A stretch of 64,000 bases of DNA from Chitinophaga rhizosphaerae. Its GTDB lineage: Bacteria; Bacteroidota; Bacteroidia; Chitinophagales; Chitinophagaceae. The stretch spans positions 1-64,000 of the forward strand of contig NZ_RXLO01000001.1 in NCBI RefSeq assembly GCF_003958645.1, in the 5' to 3' direction. The translations under genes and the position numbers were made by a program. This document shows, piece after piece, positions 18,176-27,382 of the stretch (the stretch's first letter is position 1; every line of letters starts with the position of its first letter). The notes under the pieces are model-generated. The model was not told where the DNA came from and made no database searches. It was given only the letters and a program-made list of their open reading frames with translations.

Positions 18176-18506
18176 CTGAATGGGTGAAATCCGGCGACAG
18201 AAGAGATTCCACGGGATGAGAACGATGTCTTTTCCCCATCGTAACATCCGCTTCCACGATACCGCTCCCCCGGGAGGGCAAGCCTCGCCTTGCCGTTCAG
18301 TTCCGGCGGCACGCAGCGGCACGTCTGCAGTTCACACGTAATGCCTTGCGGTAAACGCATGCGCCTAACGCTATGACTGTATGACCAATTACGCACATAT
18401 CAGTTTTCCACGTTGCAGATGCAGGAGCCCCGCAGCTCCGGCAAACCTTCTTATGCCCGCAGGGCAGTTTCCTTCCCATTATTTCCAGTCTTTAAAAATT
18501 CCATGT
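18176..18506 (+). other. Long untranslated leader of the second SusC gene
   Basis: About 350 bases separate the predicted start of transcription from the chosen SusC start. Small hairpins are visible: ACGATG/CATCGT near 18209-18230, and GGCAAG/CTTGCC near 18277-18294. I looked for cobalamin, TPP and SAM riboswitch signatures and did not find them. The SusC frame stays open back to 18381, so part of this stretch could be coding if an earlier start is used. Confidence 0.35.
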
Positions 18507-21500
18507 ATGAAAATGTACTTCATGCCGCCATCGGTCCGGCGCCGTTGTTTCGGCGCGATCGTGGCTGGCCTGTTCCTCATGCTGCTGCCGTTGCTGACGG
18601 AGGCCCAGCAGCGCAGTGTTACCGTTAAAGGCCATGTCGCCAACCAGCAGGGCGAAGGGCTGCCCGGCGCAGCGGTGGGCGTTCGCGGATCGTCGGAAGG
18701 CGTGGCCACGAAGGAAGACGGTTCCTTTTCCATCCGCGTGCCGGAAAACAGCGTATTGCGGATTTCGTATGTAGGGTATGTAACGCAGGAAGTGAATATC
18801 GGCACCTCCGCACCGGGAAACCTCCGCATCACGCTGTCTGCCGACAAAGGCGATCTCAACGAAGTGATCGTGGTGGGATATGGTAAACAGAAGAAATCTG
18901 ACGTTACCGGTTCCATCGTTTCCATCAACGAACAAACCCTCAAACAAACGCCCGTCAACAATATCAGCGCCGCCCTGCAAGGACAGGCCGCCGGCGTCGA
19001 TATCCAGAAAGGCGGCGGCAACAGCAAACCCGGCGCCTCGCCGCGCATCCTCATCCGCGGCAACAGGTCGCTGAACGCCTCCAACGATCCGCTGTTCGTG
19101 GTAGACGGTATTCCGTACAACGGCAACATCAACGACCTGAACCAGGACGATGTGGTGTCAGTAGAAGTGTTGAAAGACGCCTCCGCCACAGCGATCTACG
19201 GATCCCGCGGCGCCAACGGCGTGATCCTCATTTCCACCCGCCGCGGTAAATCCGGCAAGGCGCGCGTCACCTACAACGGGTATGCGGGCATCGTGAAGCC
19301 CCGCGGAAAATTTCCGGTAATGAACGGGGAGGAGTTCTTCCGTTTCAAACAGTGGGCGAAGTACTGGGGCGCCATCGGCACCGCGGGCGCTTATACCGGC
19401 ATCGACGATCCGCGCCTGAACCAGGCCGGCGAAGAATTCACGCCCACGGAAATCGATAATTACAAAGCAGGAAAAGGTACCGACTGGCAAGACCTCATCT
19501 ATCACACCGGCACCACTACCGACCATCAGATCGGTATCAGCGGCGGCAGCGAATCCACCCAGTACGCACTTTCCGGCGCGTATTTCCGCGAAACGGGGAT
19601 TTATTACGGCCAGTCTTTTGAGCGGTACTCGCTAAAAGCCACTGTAGACCATGCTTTCAGCAACAAGCTCAAGCTCGGGATCAGCTCGCTGAACAACTAC
19701 AGCGTAACCATGGGCGAAAGCAACAATCCCATGAGCCAGGCCCTTCGCGCCAATCCGCTCGCATCGCCGTACGACTCCACCGGCACCCTCGTGGGCTTCG
19801 TGATCGGCAATGCCAACCAGGTGTGGAACCCGCTCGCCAACGAAGTCCCGAACGCGGTGACGGAACGCCGCAAACGCTTCGGTACTTTCACCAACCTGTT
19901 CCTCGACTACGAATTCATTCCCGGTCTCAAATACCGGTTCAACGCCGGCGCGGAGATCCGGTCCGACCTCTACGGCAGCTTCTCGGCCAGTAATACCACT
20001 TATAATCTGGGGGCTTTATCGCGATCCACGAACCAGAACCGGCTGTCTACCAACTACACGCTCGAAAACATTCTCACCTACGAGAAAACATTCGCGCAGA
20101 AGCACCGCCTGCATGCTACCGCAGTATACAGCTACCAGCAGTCCAATTATCAGCGGAACGATTTTTCGAACAATAACGTACCGGGCGATTTCCTCGAGTA
20201 TTTCGCACCGCAGTTCGCGCAAAACCACACGGGAACGGGCGAACAGGAACAATGGAGCATCATTTCGTATATGGGCCGTATCAATTACGGGTACGACAAC
20301 CGTTACCTGCTGACGCTGACCATGCGGTCCGACGGCTCGTCGAGGCTGGCGCCGGGGAACCATTTCCAGATTTTCCCTTCCGCTTCCGCAGCCTGGAACA
20401 TCTCCAACGAAGCCTTCCTGCGCGGCAATTCCACCATCAGTGCGCTGCGCCTCATCGCTTCTTACGGCAAAACCGGCAATACGGCTATCGATCCTTATCA
20501 GACATTGGGCAGCCTGCGTGATGTGCGCTATAATTACGGGCCGGACCAAACGGCCATCGGCGCCTATCTCAGCTCGATCCCCAATCCCAACCTGACCTGG
20601 GAATATACCGCCACCACGAACCTCCGCCTGGAATTCGGATTGTGGAACAACCGGGTCAGCGGTTCGGCGGAAGTGTACAAACAAAACACGAGCGACCTGC
20701 TGCTCCCTAAATCCCTGCCGCCCACTTCGGGCATTCCCGAACCGATTTTGCTGAACGTCGGGAAAACGGAAAACAAGGGCCTGGAAATCCAGATCAACAC
20801 GCAGAACATCGTAGCGCGATCGCGGGATCACTTTGGATGGAGCACCGACATGAATTTCTTCATGAACCGCGGCAAGATCGTGGAACTGTCGGAAGGCGTG
20901 ATCAAAGACATCGCCAACGGCCGGTTCGTAGGCCAGCCGATCGGCGTGTATTACGACCTCGTGCGCGACGGCATCTGGCAAAACACCCCGGCAGACAGTG
21001 CCTGGGCCCGGGAATACAAGCAAACGCTTACCGGCAACGGGTCCGTGATCGGGAATATCCGGTATAAAGACGTTAATGGCGACAAGAAAATGAACTCCGA
21101 AGACCGTACGTTCATCGGTTCCCCGCAAGCCAGCTGGCAGGGCGGGATGACGAACCGCTTTACCTGCAAGGGTTTCGACCTGACCATTTCCGCGTTCGCA
21201 CGGATGGGCGGGATGATTTCCAGCAACCTGCACAAAAGCGGCAACGCCTTCGTGCACACCTATCAAAGCAATTACAACAACCTCCGCGTGAATTACTGGA
21301 CGCCTGAGAACGGCGAAACCCGTTATCCGAAGCCCAACGCCAACAATACCAATTCGCCGAACGTAAGCCTGCTCAGTTATTTCGACGGGTCGTTCGTGAA
21401 GATCCGCAGCATCGGCCTGGGCTATACGCTTTCGCCAGCGGTGCTCAAGCGCATCGGGCTGGGGAACCTGCGGATTTATTCCACCGTGGAAGACCCGTTC

Positions 21501-21620
21501 ATCGTGTATTCGCCTTTCGTGAAGAAATACGGCGGCCTCGATCCGGAAACGGCGGGGAACCTCGCTGCGGATACGCCGCCCGTTTGGTCTGCCGTGTTTG
21601 GCGTGAACGTAACCTTCTAA
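18507..21620 (+). CDS. SusC/RagA-family TonB-dependent transporter (no STN domain)
   Basis: An outer-membrane receptor of about 1037 residues. The frame is open from 18381, but the ATG at 18507 (MKMYFMPPSVRRR) begins a normal signal peptide (GAIVAGLFLMLLPLLTEAQQ), so it is chosen; 18522 is a further alternative. A carboxypeptidase-regulatory-like domain (VTVKGHVANQQGEGLPGAAVGV) is followed by the plug (VVGYGKQKKSDVTGSI, ILIRGNRSLNASNDPLFVVDGIPYNG, VLKDASATAIYGSRGANGVILISTRRG) and the barrel ending WSAVFGVNVTF. It lacks an STN domain, and there is no sigma/FecR pair here, so control differs from the first SusC; the LacI-type operator upstream offers an explanation. SusD follows after 18 bases. 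Confidence 0.94.
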   Translation: MKMYFMPPSVRRRCFGAIVAGLFLMLLPLLTEAQQRSVTVKGHVANQQGEGLPGAAVGVRGSSEGVATKEDGSFSIRVPENSVLRISYVGYVTQEVNIGTSAPGNLRITLSADKGDLNEVIVVGYGKQKKSDVTGSIVSINEQTLKQTPVNNISAALQGQAAGVDIQKGGGNSKPGASPRILIRGNRSLNASNDPLFVVDGIPYNGNINDLNQDDVVSVEVLKDASATAIYGSRGANGVILISTRRGKSGKARVTYNGYAGIVKPRGKFPVMNGEEFFRFKQWAKYWGAIGTAGAYTGIDDPRLNQAGEEFTPTEIDNYKAGKGTDWQDLIYHTGTTTDHQIGISGGSESTQYALSGAYFRETGIYYGQSFERYSLKATVDHAFSNKLKLGISSLNNYSVTMGESNNPMSQALRANPLASPYDSTGTLVGFVIGNANQVWNPLANEVPNAVTERRKRFGTFTNLFLDYEFIPGLKYRFNAGAEIRSDLYGSFSASNTTYNLGALSRSTNQNRLSTNYTLENILTYEKTFAQKHRLHATAVYSYQQSNYQRNDFSNNNVPGDFLEYFAPQFAQNHTGTGEQEQWSIISYMGRINYGYDNRYLLTLTMRSDGSSRLAPGNHFQIFPSASAAWNISNEAFLRGNSTISALRLIASYGKTGNTAIDPYQTLGSLRDVRYNYGPDQTAIGAYLSSIPNPNLTWEYTATTNLRLEFGLWNNRVSGSAEVYKQNTSDLLLPKSLPPTSGIPEPILLNVGKTENKGLEIQINTQNIVARSRDHFGWSTDMNFFMNRGKIVELSEGVIKDIANGRFVGQPIGVYYDLVRDGIWQNTPADSAWAREYKQTLTGNGSVIGNIRYKDVNGDKKMNSEDRTFIGSPQASWQGGMTNRFTCKGFDLTISAFARMGGMISSNLHKSGNAFVHTYQSNYNNLRVNYWTPENGETRYPKPNANNTNSPNVSLLSYFDGSFVKIRSIGLGYTLSPAVLKRIGLGNLRIYSTVEDPFIVYSPFVKKYGGLDPETAGNLAADTPPVWSAVFGVNVTF

Positions 21621-21638
21621 CCTGAAAAAAATCGAACC

Positions 21639-23345
21639 ATGAAAAAATATGCACTGATCCTCGCGGCGGCGATCGCCGTTGCGGGATGTAAGGATAAACT
21701 GAAGGAACAGCCGCATGCCCTTATCACGCCGGAGTTCCTGAAAACGGCGCAGGGCTTCCAGTTGACGTACGACGCCTGTTATGCGGGCGGACGGACGGTT
21801 TGGGGGACGATGGATTTCTTCTTCCTGACCGTTCCCGGAACGGATGAATTCATTTCCGGGAAAGACGGCGGCAGTGACCTGAACCGCTACGCGAGCGGGT
21901 ACACGCCATCCACCGGTACGATGAACAACCTGTGGCGCCCCGTCTATCAATATATCAATAACTGCAACGGCGTGATCAATGCCGCACCCAATGTGAAGGG
22001 GATAGACGTGGAAAAGAAGAAGCGGATGGTGGCGGAAGTAAAGTTCCTCCGCGCCAATTATTACTTCCAGCTCCTGCAGCAGTTCGGCGACCTGACCGTG
22101 TCCACCGAATTCAATATTCTGCCCAAAACCAGTGCAGACCGGCAGCCGGTGGAGGCGGCTTACGACCTGATCGTGGCCGACCTTACGGAAGCGATCAATA
22201 CGTTGCCGGCGGGGCCGGGCGTAGACGGCGTATTGCCGGGAAAGGCGCACAAGGCGGCTGCGATGCACGTGCTGTCGAAAGTACTCCTCACGCGCGGCTA
22301 CAGCAAAGCCGCGAAGCCCGACGATTTCACGAAAGCGGCGGAATGGGCCACGAAGCTCATCCATGACGTGGCACCCCAGGCCGGGCTGTCGCTGCAGGAA
22401 GATTTCGGGAATGTTTTCAAGGAAGGCAACGAAGCGAACAGCGAAGTGATATGGACCGTCCAGCACACGGCGAACCTCCCGTACAACGGGCCCAACAACA
22501 GCAGCGGGCACGATAATATCCTGAACCATCTCTGGGTACCGAAGTACGAAGACCTCGACGGCATGCAGCGCGATACCAAATACGGGAGGCCCTACATCCG
22601 CGTGGTGCCTACCCGCTGGCTGACGGATACCGTTTTCAGGGAAAGGACGAACGATACCCGTTACCGTAAAACTTTCCAGACCATGTGGATCAGCAACAAC
22701 GGCGCGAAACTGCCCAAATGGCCCAGTCCGCTCCCCCCGGGAGCCCCCGCTGGCGCGGTTTCCGGCCAACCGAAATTCCAGGTGGGCGATACCGCGGTCT
22801 GGATGCCAGGGTACGATGTGACCGATGCGCAGATCAAGGCGGCGCCGTATACCCTCATCCCGCCGCGTAAATATTCCACCTCCATGAGCCCGGCGATGAC
22901 GAAATATTACGATACCAAACGGCAGGATATGAACTATCCTTCCATCCGCTCCGTGATCGTGTACCGGCTGGCGGATACGTACCTCATTGCCGCGGAGGCG
23001 CTGCTGAAAGCCGGCAGGGCAGGAGAGGCACTGCCTTATATCAACGCCATCCGCCGGAGGGCCGCCTTCCCGACCGGTAATGCCGCCGCCATGGAAATAT
23101 CGCTGGCCGACCTTACGCTGGATTTCCTCCTGGACGAGCGTTCCCGCGAATTGTGCGGGGAACTGACGCGCTGGCCGGACCTCGTGCGCACGGGGAAGCT
23201 GGTGGAAAGGATCGTGTTGCACAATACCGACGGACAAAAGAACATTCTGCCGAGGCACGTGCTGAGGCCGATACCGCAGGCGCAGATAGACGCCACTACG
23301 ACCGGGCCGAAATATCCCCAGAACCCCGGCTGGGAAGATTTGTGA
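21639..23345 (+). CDS. SusD/RagB-family outer-membrane lipoprotein
   Basis: A 568-residue classical RagB/SusD protein. The lipobox AIAVAGC places the lipidated cysteine at residue 17. Family features include early WRPVYQYINNCNGVIN, VAEVKFLRANYYFQLLQQFGDLTV, and a C-terminal region with RLADTYLIAAEALLKAG, ALPYINAIRRRA and LDFLLDERSRELCGELTRWPDLVRTGKL. It caps the SusC encoded just upstream and binds the surface substrate. A strong terminator follows, so the unit is a two-gene operon without linked enzymes. Confidence 0.94.
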   Translation: MKKYALILAAAIAVAGCKDKLKEQPHALITPEFLKTAQGFQLTYDACYAGGRTVWGTMDFFFLTVPGTDEFISGKDGGSDLNRYASGYTPSTGTMNNLWRPVYQYINNCNGVINAAPNVKGIDVEKKKRMVAEVKFLRANYYFQLLQQFGDLTVSTEFNILPKTSADRQPVEAAYDLIVADLTEAINTLPAGPGVDGVLPGKAHKAAAMHVLSKVLLTRGYSKAAKPDDFTKAAEWATKLIHDVAPQAGLSLQEDFGNVFKEGNEANSEVIWTVQHTANLPYNGPNNSSGHDNILNHLWVPKYEDLDGMQRDTKYGRPYIRVVPTRWLTDTVFRERTNDTRYRKTFQTMWISNNGAKLPKWPSPLPPGAPAGAVSGQPKFQVGDTAVWMPGYDVTDAQIKAAPYTLIPPRKYSTSMSPAMTKYYDTKRQDMNYPSIRSVIVYRLADTYLIAAEALLKAGRAGEALPYINAIRRRAAFPTGNAAAMEISLADLTLDFLLDERSRELCGELTRWPDLVRTGKLVERIVLHNTDGQKNILPRHVLRPIPQAQIDATTTGPKYPQNPGWEDL

Positions 23346-23369
23346 TTACATTGTAAAAAGCAAAAAAAA

Positions 23370-23402
23370 GATCCGCCCGATTCCGGGCGGATCAATTTTT
23401 TT
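23370..23402. terminator. Bidirectional rho-independent terminator
   Basis: GATCCGCCCG (23370-23379) and CGGGCGGATC (23384-23393) form a perfect 10-bp stem with an ATTC loop. A T run follows on the plus strand and an A run precedes it (so a T run on the minus strand). It separates SusD from the converging small ORFs. Confidence 0.92.
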
Positions 23403-23426
23403 CATTTTGTTCGGGCGGTGTTGTGA

Positions 23427-23549
23427 TCAGCGCGTGGCGGGCACTTTCTGCGTCGTGACGCGCTGCATGTACTTACGGGCGAAATGCGCCAGTAATACCA
23501 CGGAAGCGATGCATAGACATGCGAGTTTGAATAGTAGACCGGTTTTCAT
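23427..23549 (-). CDS. Small single-pass membrane protein (40 aa)
   Basis: A 40-residue frame read from ATG at 23549 to TGA at 23427. It starts MKTGLLFKLACLCIASVV and continues with a hydrophobic stretch (LLAHFA) and a basic tail (RKYMQRVTTQK), which is a plausible transmembrane micro-protein. It ends 25 bases before the bidirectional terminator, which would serve it. The neighbouring ORF at 23603-23758 has the same MKT start and similar build. Expression and function are unknown; short ORFs like this can occur by chance. Confidence 0.4.
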   Translation of the reverse strand: MKTGLLFKLACLCIASVVLLAHFARKYMQRVTTQKVPATR

Positions 23550-23602
23550 AGGTATAGGGATTATAAGTTTACAAAAGGTGAAAAAATCAAGGGAAGATGG
23601 CT

Positions 23603-23758
23603 TCAGGACATCGCCCGCCAGGGTCCCAGGTGCCTGGAGAACCCGATGCAGGTGTCTTTCAACCGGCGCATATCGCGCTGCTCACGTCTGACAAGTAACA
23701 ATACGATCAAGGCGATCAGTAAAACAGATACGACGATACCAAAAAATACAGTTTTCAT
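23603..23758 (-). CDS. Small single-pass membrane protein (51 aa)
   Basis: A 51-residue frame from ATG at 23758 to TGA at 23603. Residues 1-24 are a strong hydrophobic segment (MKTVFFGIVVSVLLIALIV and on), followed by a charged cytoplasmic-type segment RREQRDMRRLKD and a short tail. It lies just upstream of the 40-residue ORF on the same strand, 53 bases apart, and the pair would end at the bidirectional terminator. No family is recognised. Confidence 0.45.
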   Translation of the reverse strand: MKTVFFGIVVSVLLIALIVLLLVRREQRDMRRLKDTCIGFSRHLGPWRAMS

Positions 23759-24045
23759 CAGGATATCTATTTAATAATGATGACAGGATAGATGTGCCGT
23801 ATTCCGGTGTAAATATAGATATTTTAATTATATAAAATATTATTTGAATGGAAATTTTGTTGACATCGAATTCACCCGGAAAACGTTCAAAAAAATATAC
23901 ATTTTTTGATAACATGTTATGATACGAACGGGGGATTTTGCCGCTGCGGTGCCGGCGCAGGCGGCTGACAGTAGGGGACAGGGGGCGTGGATAATTTTAC
24001 TTCCCGCTGAAAATCAGTGCAGAAGGTATGGTGCATAAAATCTAC
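23759..24045. other. AT-rich intergenic region
   Basis: No gene is visible. The region is unusually AT-rich around 23815-23905 and contains a perfect 12-bp palindrome, ATAACATGTTAT, at 23909-23920. It should hold the promoter of the minus-strand small ORFs; TATATTTA on the minus strand near 23815 resembles the -7 element with one mismatch. Confidence 0.4.
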
Positions 24046-24075
24046 TTGGCATATTCCGCGAATCCTTTATTTTTG
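24046..24075 (+). promoter_or_regulatory. Promoter of the topoisomerase IV operon
   Basis: TTG (24046-24048), a 19-base spacer and TATTTTTG (24068-24075) match the Bacteroidota housekeeping promoter exactly. The predicted transcript has a leader of about 85 bases before the parE start at 24168. Confidence 0.75.
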
Positions 24076-24167
24076 CCAACGACCGGGTTTTGCTAAAAGA
24101 TTTAGTAAGGGGCCGGGGTCAACCCCACCCCAACGGTTTAATCATCAACAGGTTAACAGTCAGACTT

Positions 24168-26066
24168 ATGGCAGAAAACAAAGAGTTGTTCAACACCTAT
24201 ACGGAGGATTCCATCCGCTCGCTCGACTGGCGCGAGCACATCCGCCTCCGTCCGGGTATGTATATCGGCAAACTGGGAGACGGCAGCAGTCAGGACGATG
24301 GCATCTACATCCTTATCAAAGAGGTGGTAGACAATAGCATCGATGAGCACATGATGGGCTTCGGCAAGCAGATAGACATCAAGGTGACGGAACACGCCGT
24401 GACGGTGCGCGACTATGGCCGGGGCGTTCCCCTGGGCAAGGTAGTGGACGTAGTGAGCAAGATCAACACCGGCGCGAAGTACGATAGCAAAGCATTCCAG
24501 AAATCAGTGGGGCTGAACGGCGTGGGTACCAAGGCGGTCAACGCCCTGTCCAGCTACTTCAAAATCTCCTCCATGCGCGACGGCCGCGTGAAAGTGGCCG
24601 AATTCGAGCGGGGGGTGCTCACGAAAGAACATAAGGAAGCCGATACGAAGGAAAGCAACGGTACGCTCGTGACCTTCACACCGGACGATACCGTTTTCAA
24701 AAACTACCACTACATCCCCGACTTCCTGGAGAACCAGATATGGAACTACTGCTTCCTGAACGCGGGGCTCACCATTCACTTCAACGGCCAGAAATTCCTG
24801 TCCAAAAACGGGCTGCTGGATTTGCTGCAACGCAAAACCAACCCGGACGATCTGCGCTATCCCATCATCCACCTGAAAGGAGAGGATATTGAAGTGGCCA
24901 TTACGCACGAAAACCAGTACGGCGAAGAATATTACTCCTTCGTAAACGGACAGCACACCACGCAGGGCGGTACCCACCTGGCGGCGTTCCGCGAAGCGTT
25001 CGTGAAAACCCTGCGCGATTTCTATAAAAAGGATTACGACGCAACAGACATCCGGGCGTCTATCTGCGCGGCCATTGCCGTGCGCGTGCAGGAACCGGTG
25101 TTCGAAAGCCAGACCAAAACCAAGCTCGGATCGCTGACGGTTTCGGAAGGCGGGCAGTCGATGAAAGCCTTCGTGCTCGAATTCCTCAGCAAACAGCTTG
25201 ACGATTACCTGCACAAGAACCCCGCCGTCGCCGAATCCCTCAAGAAACGCATCGAACAAAGCGAGCGGGAGCGGAAGGAACTGGCCGGCATCAAGAAACT
25301 CGCCAACGAACGCGCCAAAAAGGCGAACCTTCATAACCGCAAACTGCGCGACTGCCGTTTCCATCTCAACGAAGAAGCCACCGGCAAACATAAAGACGAA
25401 CAGGAAACCAAACAGCGGGAAACCACCATTTTCATCACGGAGGGCGACTCCGCAAGCGGTTCCATCACCAAGTCCCGCAACGTGGAAACCCAGGCCGTAT
25501 TCAGCCTCCGCGGTAAACCGCTGAACTGTTACGGGCTGTCGAAAAAGATCGTATACGAGAACGAGGAGTTCAATCTCCTCCAGCACGCCCTCAATATCGA
25601 AGAAGGGCTGGAAGGCCTGCGGTACAACAACATCGTCATCGCCACCGATGCCGACGTAGATGGTATGCACATCCGCCTGCTCATGCTCACGTTCTTCCTG
25701 CAGTTCTTCCCCGACCTGGTGAAGAACGGGCACATCTACATCCTGGAAACGCCCCTGTTCCGCGTCCGCAACAAGCAGCAAACCATTTACTGCTACAGCG
25801 AAGAAGAGAAACAGAAAGCGGTGAAAAAACTGGGCAACAAACCGGAGATCACCCGATTCAAGGGTTTGGGCGAGATCAGCCCGGAAGAATTCGGACAGTT
25901 CATCGGCGACGATATGCGCAAATCGCCCATCATCCCGTCCCAGGAAATGCCGGTCGCCAAAATGCTGGAATATTACATGGGCAAAAACACCCAGCACCGC
26001 CAGGATTTCATCATCAGCAATCTCCGCCTGGAGAAAGACCTGGTGGAAGAAACCGCGGAAGCGTAA
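24168..26066 (+). CDS. parE: DNA topoisomerase IV subunit B (ParE/GyrB family)
   Basis: A type IIA topoisomerase ATPase subunit of 632 residues. The frame opens at 24090, but the ATG at 24168 ([16 protein letters not shown]) matches the family start. The GHKL ATPase domain has [11 protein letters not shown] with the catalytic Glu and Mg-binding Asn, [10 protein letters not shown], and [14 protein letters not shown]. The transducer domain follows, then the TOPRIM domain with TEGDSASGS and [12 protein letters not shown], the metal-binding acidic residues. The insert found in gamma-proteobacterial GyrB is absent. ParC is encoded in the same operon, two genes downstream, which favours topoisomerase IV (decatenation of sister chromosomes) over gyrase. 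Confidence 0.9.
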   Translation: MAENKELFNTYTEDSIRSLDWREHIRLRPGMYIGKLGDGSSQDDGIYILIKEVVDNSIDEHMMGFGKQIDIKVTEHAVTVRDYGRGVPLGKVVDVVSKINTGAKYDSKAFQKSVGLNGVGTKAVNALSSYFKISSMRDGRVKVAEFERGVLTKEHKEADTKESNGTLVTFTPDDTVFKNYHYIPDFLENQIWNYCFLNAGLTIHFNGQKFLSKNGLLDLLQRKTNPDDLRYPIIHLKGEDIEVAITHENQYGEEYYSFVNGQHTTQGGTHLAAFREAFVKTLRDFYKKDYDATDIRASICAAIAVRVQEPVFESQTKTKLGSLTVSEGGQSMKAFVLEFLSKQLDDYLHKNPAVAESLKKRIEQSERERKELAGIKKLANERAKKANLHNRKLRDCRFHLNEEATGKHKDEQETKQRETTIFITEGDSASGSITKSRNVETQAVFSLRGKPLNCYGLSKKIVYENEEFNLLQHALNIEEGLEGLRYNNIVIATDADVDGMHIRLLMLTFFLQFFPDLVKNGHIYILETPLFRVRNKQQTIYCYSEEEKQKAVKKLGNKPEITRFKGLGEISPEEFGQFIGDDMRKSPIIPSQEMPVAKMLEYYMGKNTQHRQDFIISNLRLEKDLVEETAEA

Positions 26067-26093
26067 TTATAAAGAAGAAGACGAATACCGACA

Positions 26094-26954
26094 ATGATAT
26101 TGCATATTGTATTCGGTCAGTCGAGCGTCGCCAACCTGAAAGCGGCCTTCGAACTGGACCCGCAACTGGAAGGGGAGATATTGTGTTACGAGGACGATCT
26201 GGCCGTGGGCCCGATCTTCATCCTCGACACGCCGGACGGGCGCGTTGCGCGCCGCGACTGGTGGAACGCCCTGCAGGACATTACCCTGCCGCCGCCCGCA
26301 GAAGGAGAGCAGATCCCCGTGCCGGAAGATCCCGTTCGCAGCCTCAAGGCGCGCCTGCGCGAGGAAGAGGAACTCGTGATATGGATTTGGGCGGGGCAAA
26401 ACCCGACCGACGTTTGCGGGTACTATTGGCTGATCAGCCAGCTCGACCGCTTCTCGGGCCGCATCCACCTCATTTATCTCAACAATCTGCCTTTCCTAAA
26501 CGAAAAGAACGGCGTGTTTTACCCCACGCACCTCAGCCAGATATTGCCGAAAGAATACCTGAAGGCGAAGAAACTGGCGAGGGAAGTGTCTTTGGCGGAA
26601 TTTGAGCTGGATGGCGACGAGTGGCGCCGGTTGATGAATGAGAACGCAGGCGTAAGGCTGCTGGAAGGCGGAAAGAAGATCCGCGGTGAAGCGGCCACGC
26701 ATTACGATAAAGACCTGCTGGCCGCTACGGGCAAGGAGTTCGCGAAAGCGGGCAAATCGGCCGCGGCGGTGATCGGCAAAATGAAATATCCCGTGATGGA
26801 CCATTACCTGAACTGGCGGTTGAAAGAACTGGTGAGGGAAGGGAAACTGGAAGCCCGCGGGGAGCTGAAAACATTAAAAGATTACGAGATCAGGCAACCG
26901 GGCGGCGGAGGCGAATCCGAAGCGGCAGTACCGGAAACCGCAGAAAATGCATAA
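26094..26954 (+). CDS. DUF1835 (and DUF3658) domain protein
   Basis: A 286-residue soluble protein. The N-terminal half matches DUF1835: MILHIVFGQSSVANLKAAF at the start, then EILCYEDDLAVGPI and RRDWWNALQD. The C-terminal half (about 165-275), with RLLEGGKKIRGE and DHYLNWRLKELVREGKLEARGELK, resembles the associated DUF3658 segment. The biochemical role is unknown. It starts 27 bases after parE and its stop is 2 bases before the next gene, so it is inside the topoisomerase IV operon. That placement suggests co-expression with topoisomerase IV, but no direct link can be shown from sequence. Confidence 0.85.
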   Translation: MILHIVFGQSSVANLKAAFELDPQLEGEILCYEDDLAVGPIFILDTPDGRVARRDWWNALQDITLPPPAEGEQIPVPEDPVRSLKARLREEEELVIWIWAGQNPTDVCGYYWLISQLDRFSGRIHLIYLNNLPFLNEKNGVFYPTHLSQILPKEYLKAKKLAREVSLAEFELDGDEWRRLMNENAGVRLLEGGKKIRGEAATHYDKDLLAATGKEFAKAGKSAAAVIGKMKYPVMDHYLNWRLKELVREGKLEARGELKTLKDYEIRQPGGGGESEAAVPETAENA

Positions 26955-26956
26955 CG

Positions 26957-27358
26957 ATGGCACAGCCGGATATTCAGCCGTTGCGGCAGATCGGGAAAGA
27001 TGACCGCGGAAGCGGATATGAATGGGAAAGTTTCCGTACCGGAACGTTCCTCCTCTGCTACCGCAACGCCGGCAGCAGCAGCGGTCAGCATTACCACCAG
27101 GGGAAATCCGATTACAAGAACCCCGAGATCATGTACCTCCTCAGCGGCACCGCAGCGCTGCACTGGTGCCCGCTCGAAGAATCCGAAATCCGGATGGATA
27201 CGATCGTGGCCCCGGCCAGGGTGGAAATCCCCATCAACGTCTGGCACCAGCTGATCGCCGTCACCGATTGTTCCTTCATCGAACTTAACACCCTTAACGA
27301 CGTGCACATCGATTCCGTGCGCGTTTGGCGGGAAGACTTCGAGGCCGGGAAACGTTAG
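26957..27358 (+). CDS. Small cupin-like protein, unknown function
   Basis: A 133-residue protein with the look of a single cupin barrel: GQHYHQGKSDYKNPEIMYLLSG (an HxHx-type motif followed by a conserved turn), ALHW, and a second motif EIPINVWHQLIAVTDCSFIEL, which together could place two or three histidines for a metal. It starts 2 bases after the DUF1835 gene and ends 24 bases before parC. The assignment to the cupin fold is by pattern only; it may bind a metal or a small ligand. No enzyme activity is claimed. Confidence 0.6.
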   Translation: MAQPDIQPLRQIGKDDRGSGYEWESFRTGTFLLCYRNAGSSSGQHYHQGKSDYKNPEIMYLLSGTAALHWCPLEESEIRMDTIVAPARVEIPINVWHQLIAVTDCSFIELNTLNDVHIDSVRVWREDFEAGKR

Positions 27359-27382
27359 ATTTTACTTTTCTGAATCAAGCAT

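Noticed and set aside
15028-18396. A 1122-codon open frame on the minus strand antisense to SusC/SusD, and similar long frames at 20016-23258, 27413-29908, 42015-43778 and 3847-5235
   Set aside because: They lie opposite well-supported genes with clear domain content. High GC at third codon positions commonly leaves antisense frames open. Their translations have no signal, domain or reasonable composition.
18176-18506. Possible cobalamin, TPP or SAM riboswitch in the SusC leader (GGGTGAAATCCGG looked suggestive)
   Set aside because: The conserved core boxes of these classes are missing, and a LacI-type operator gives a simpler control.
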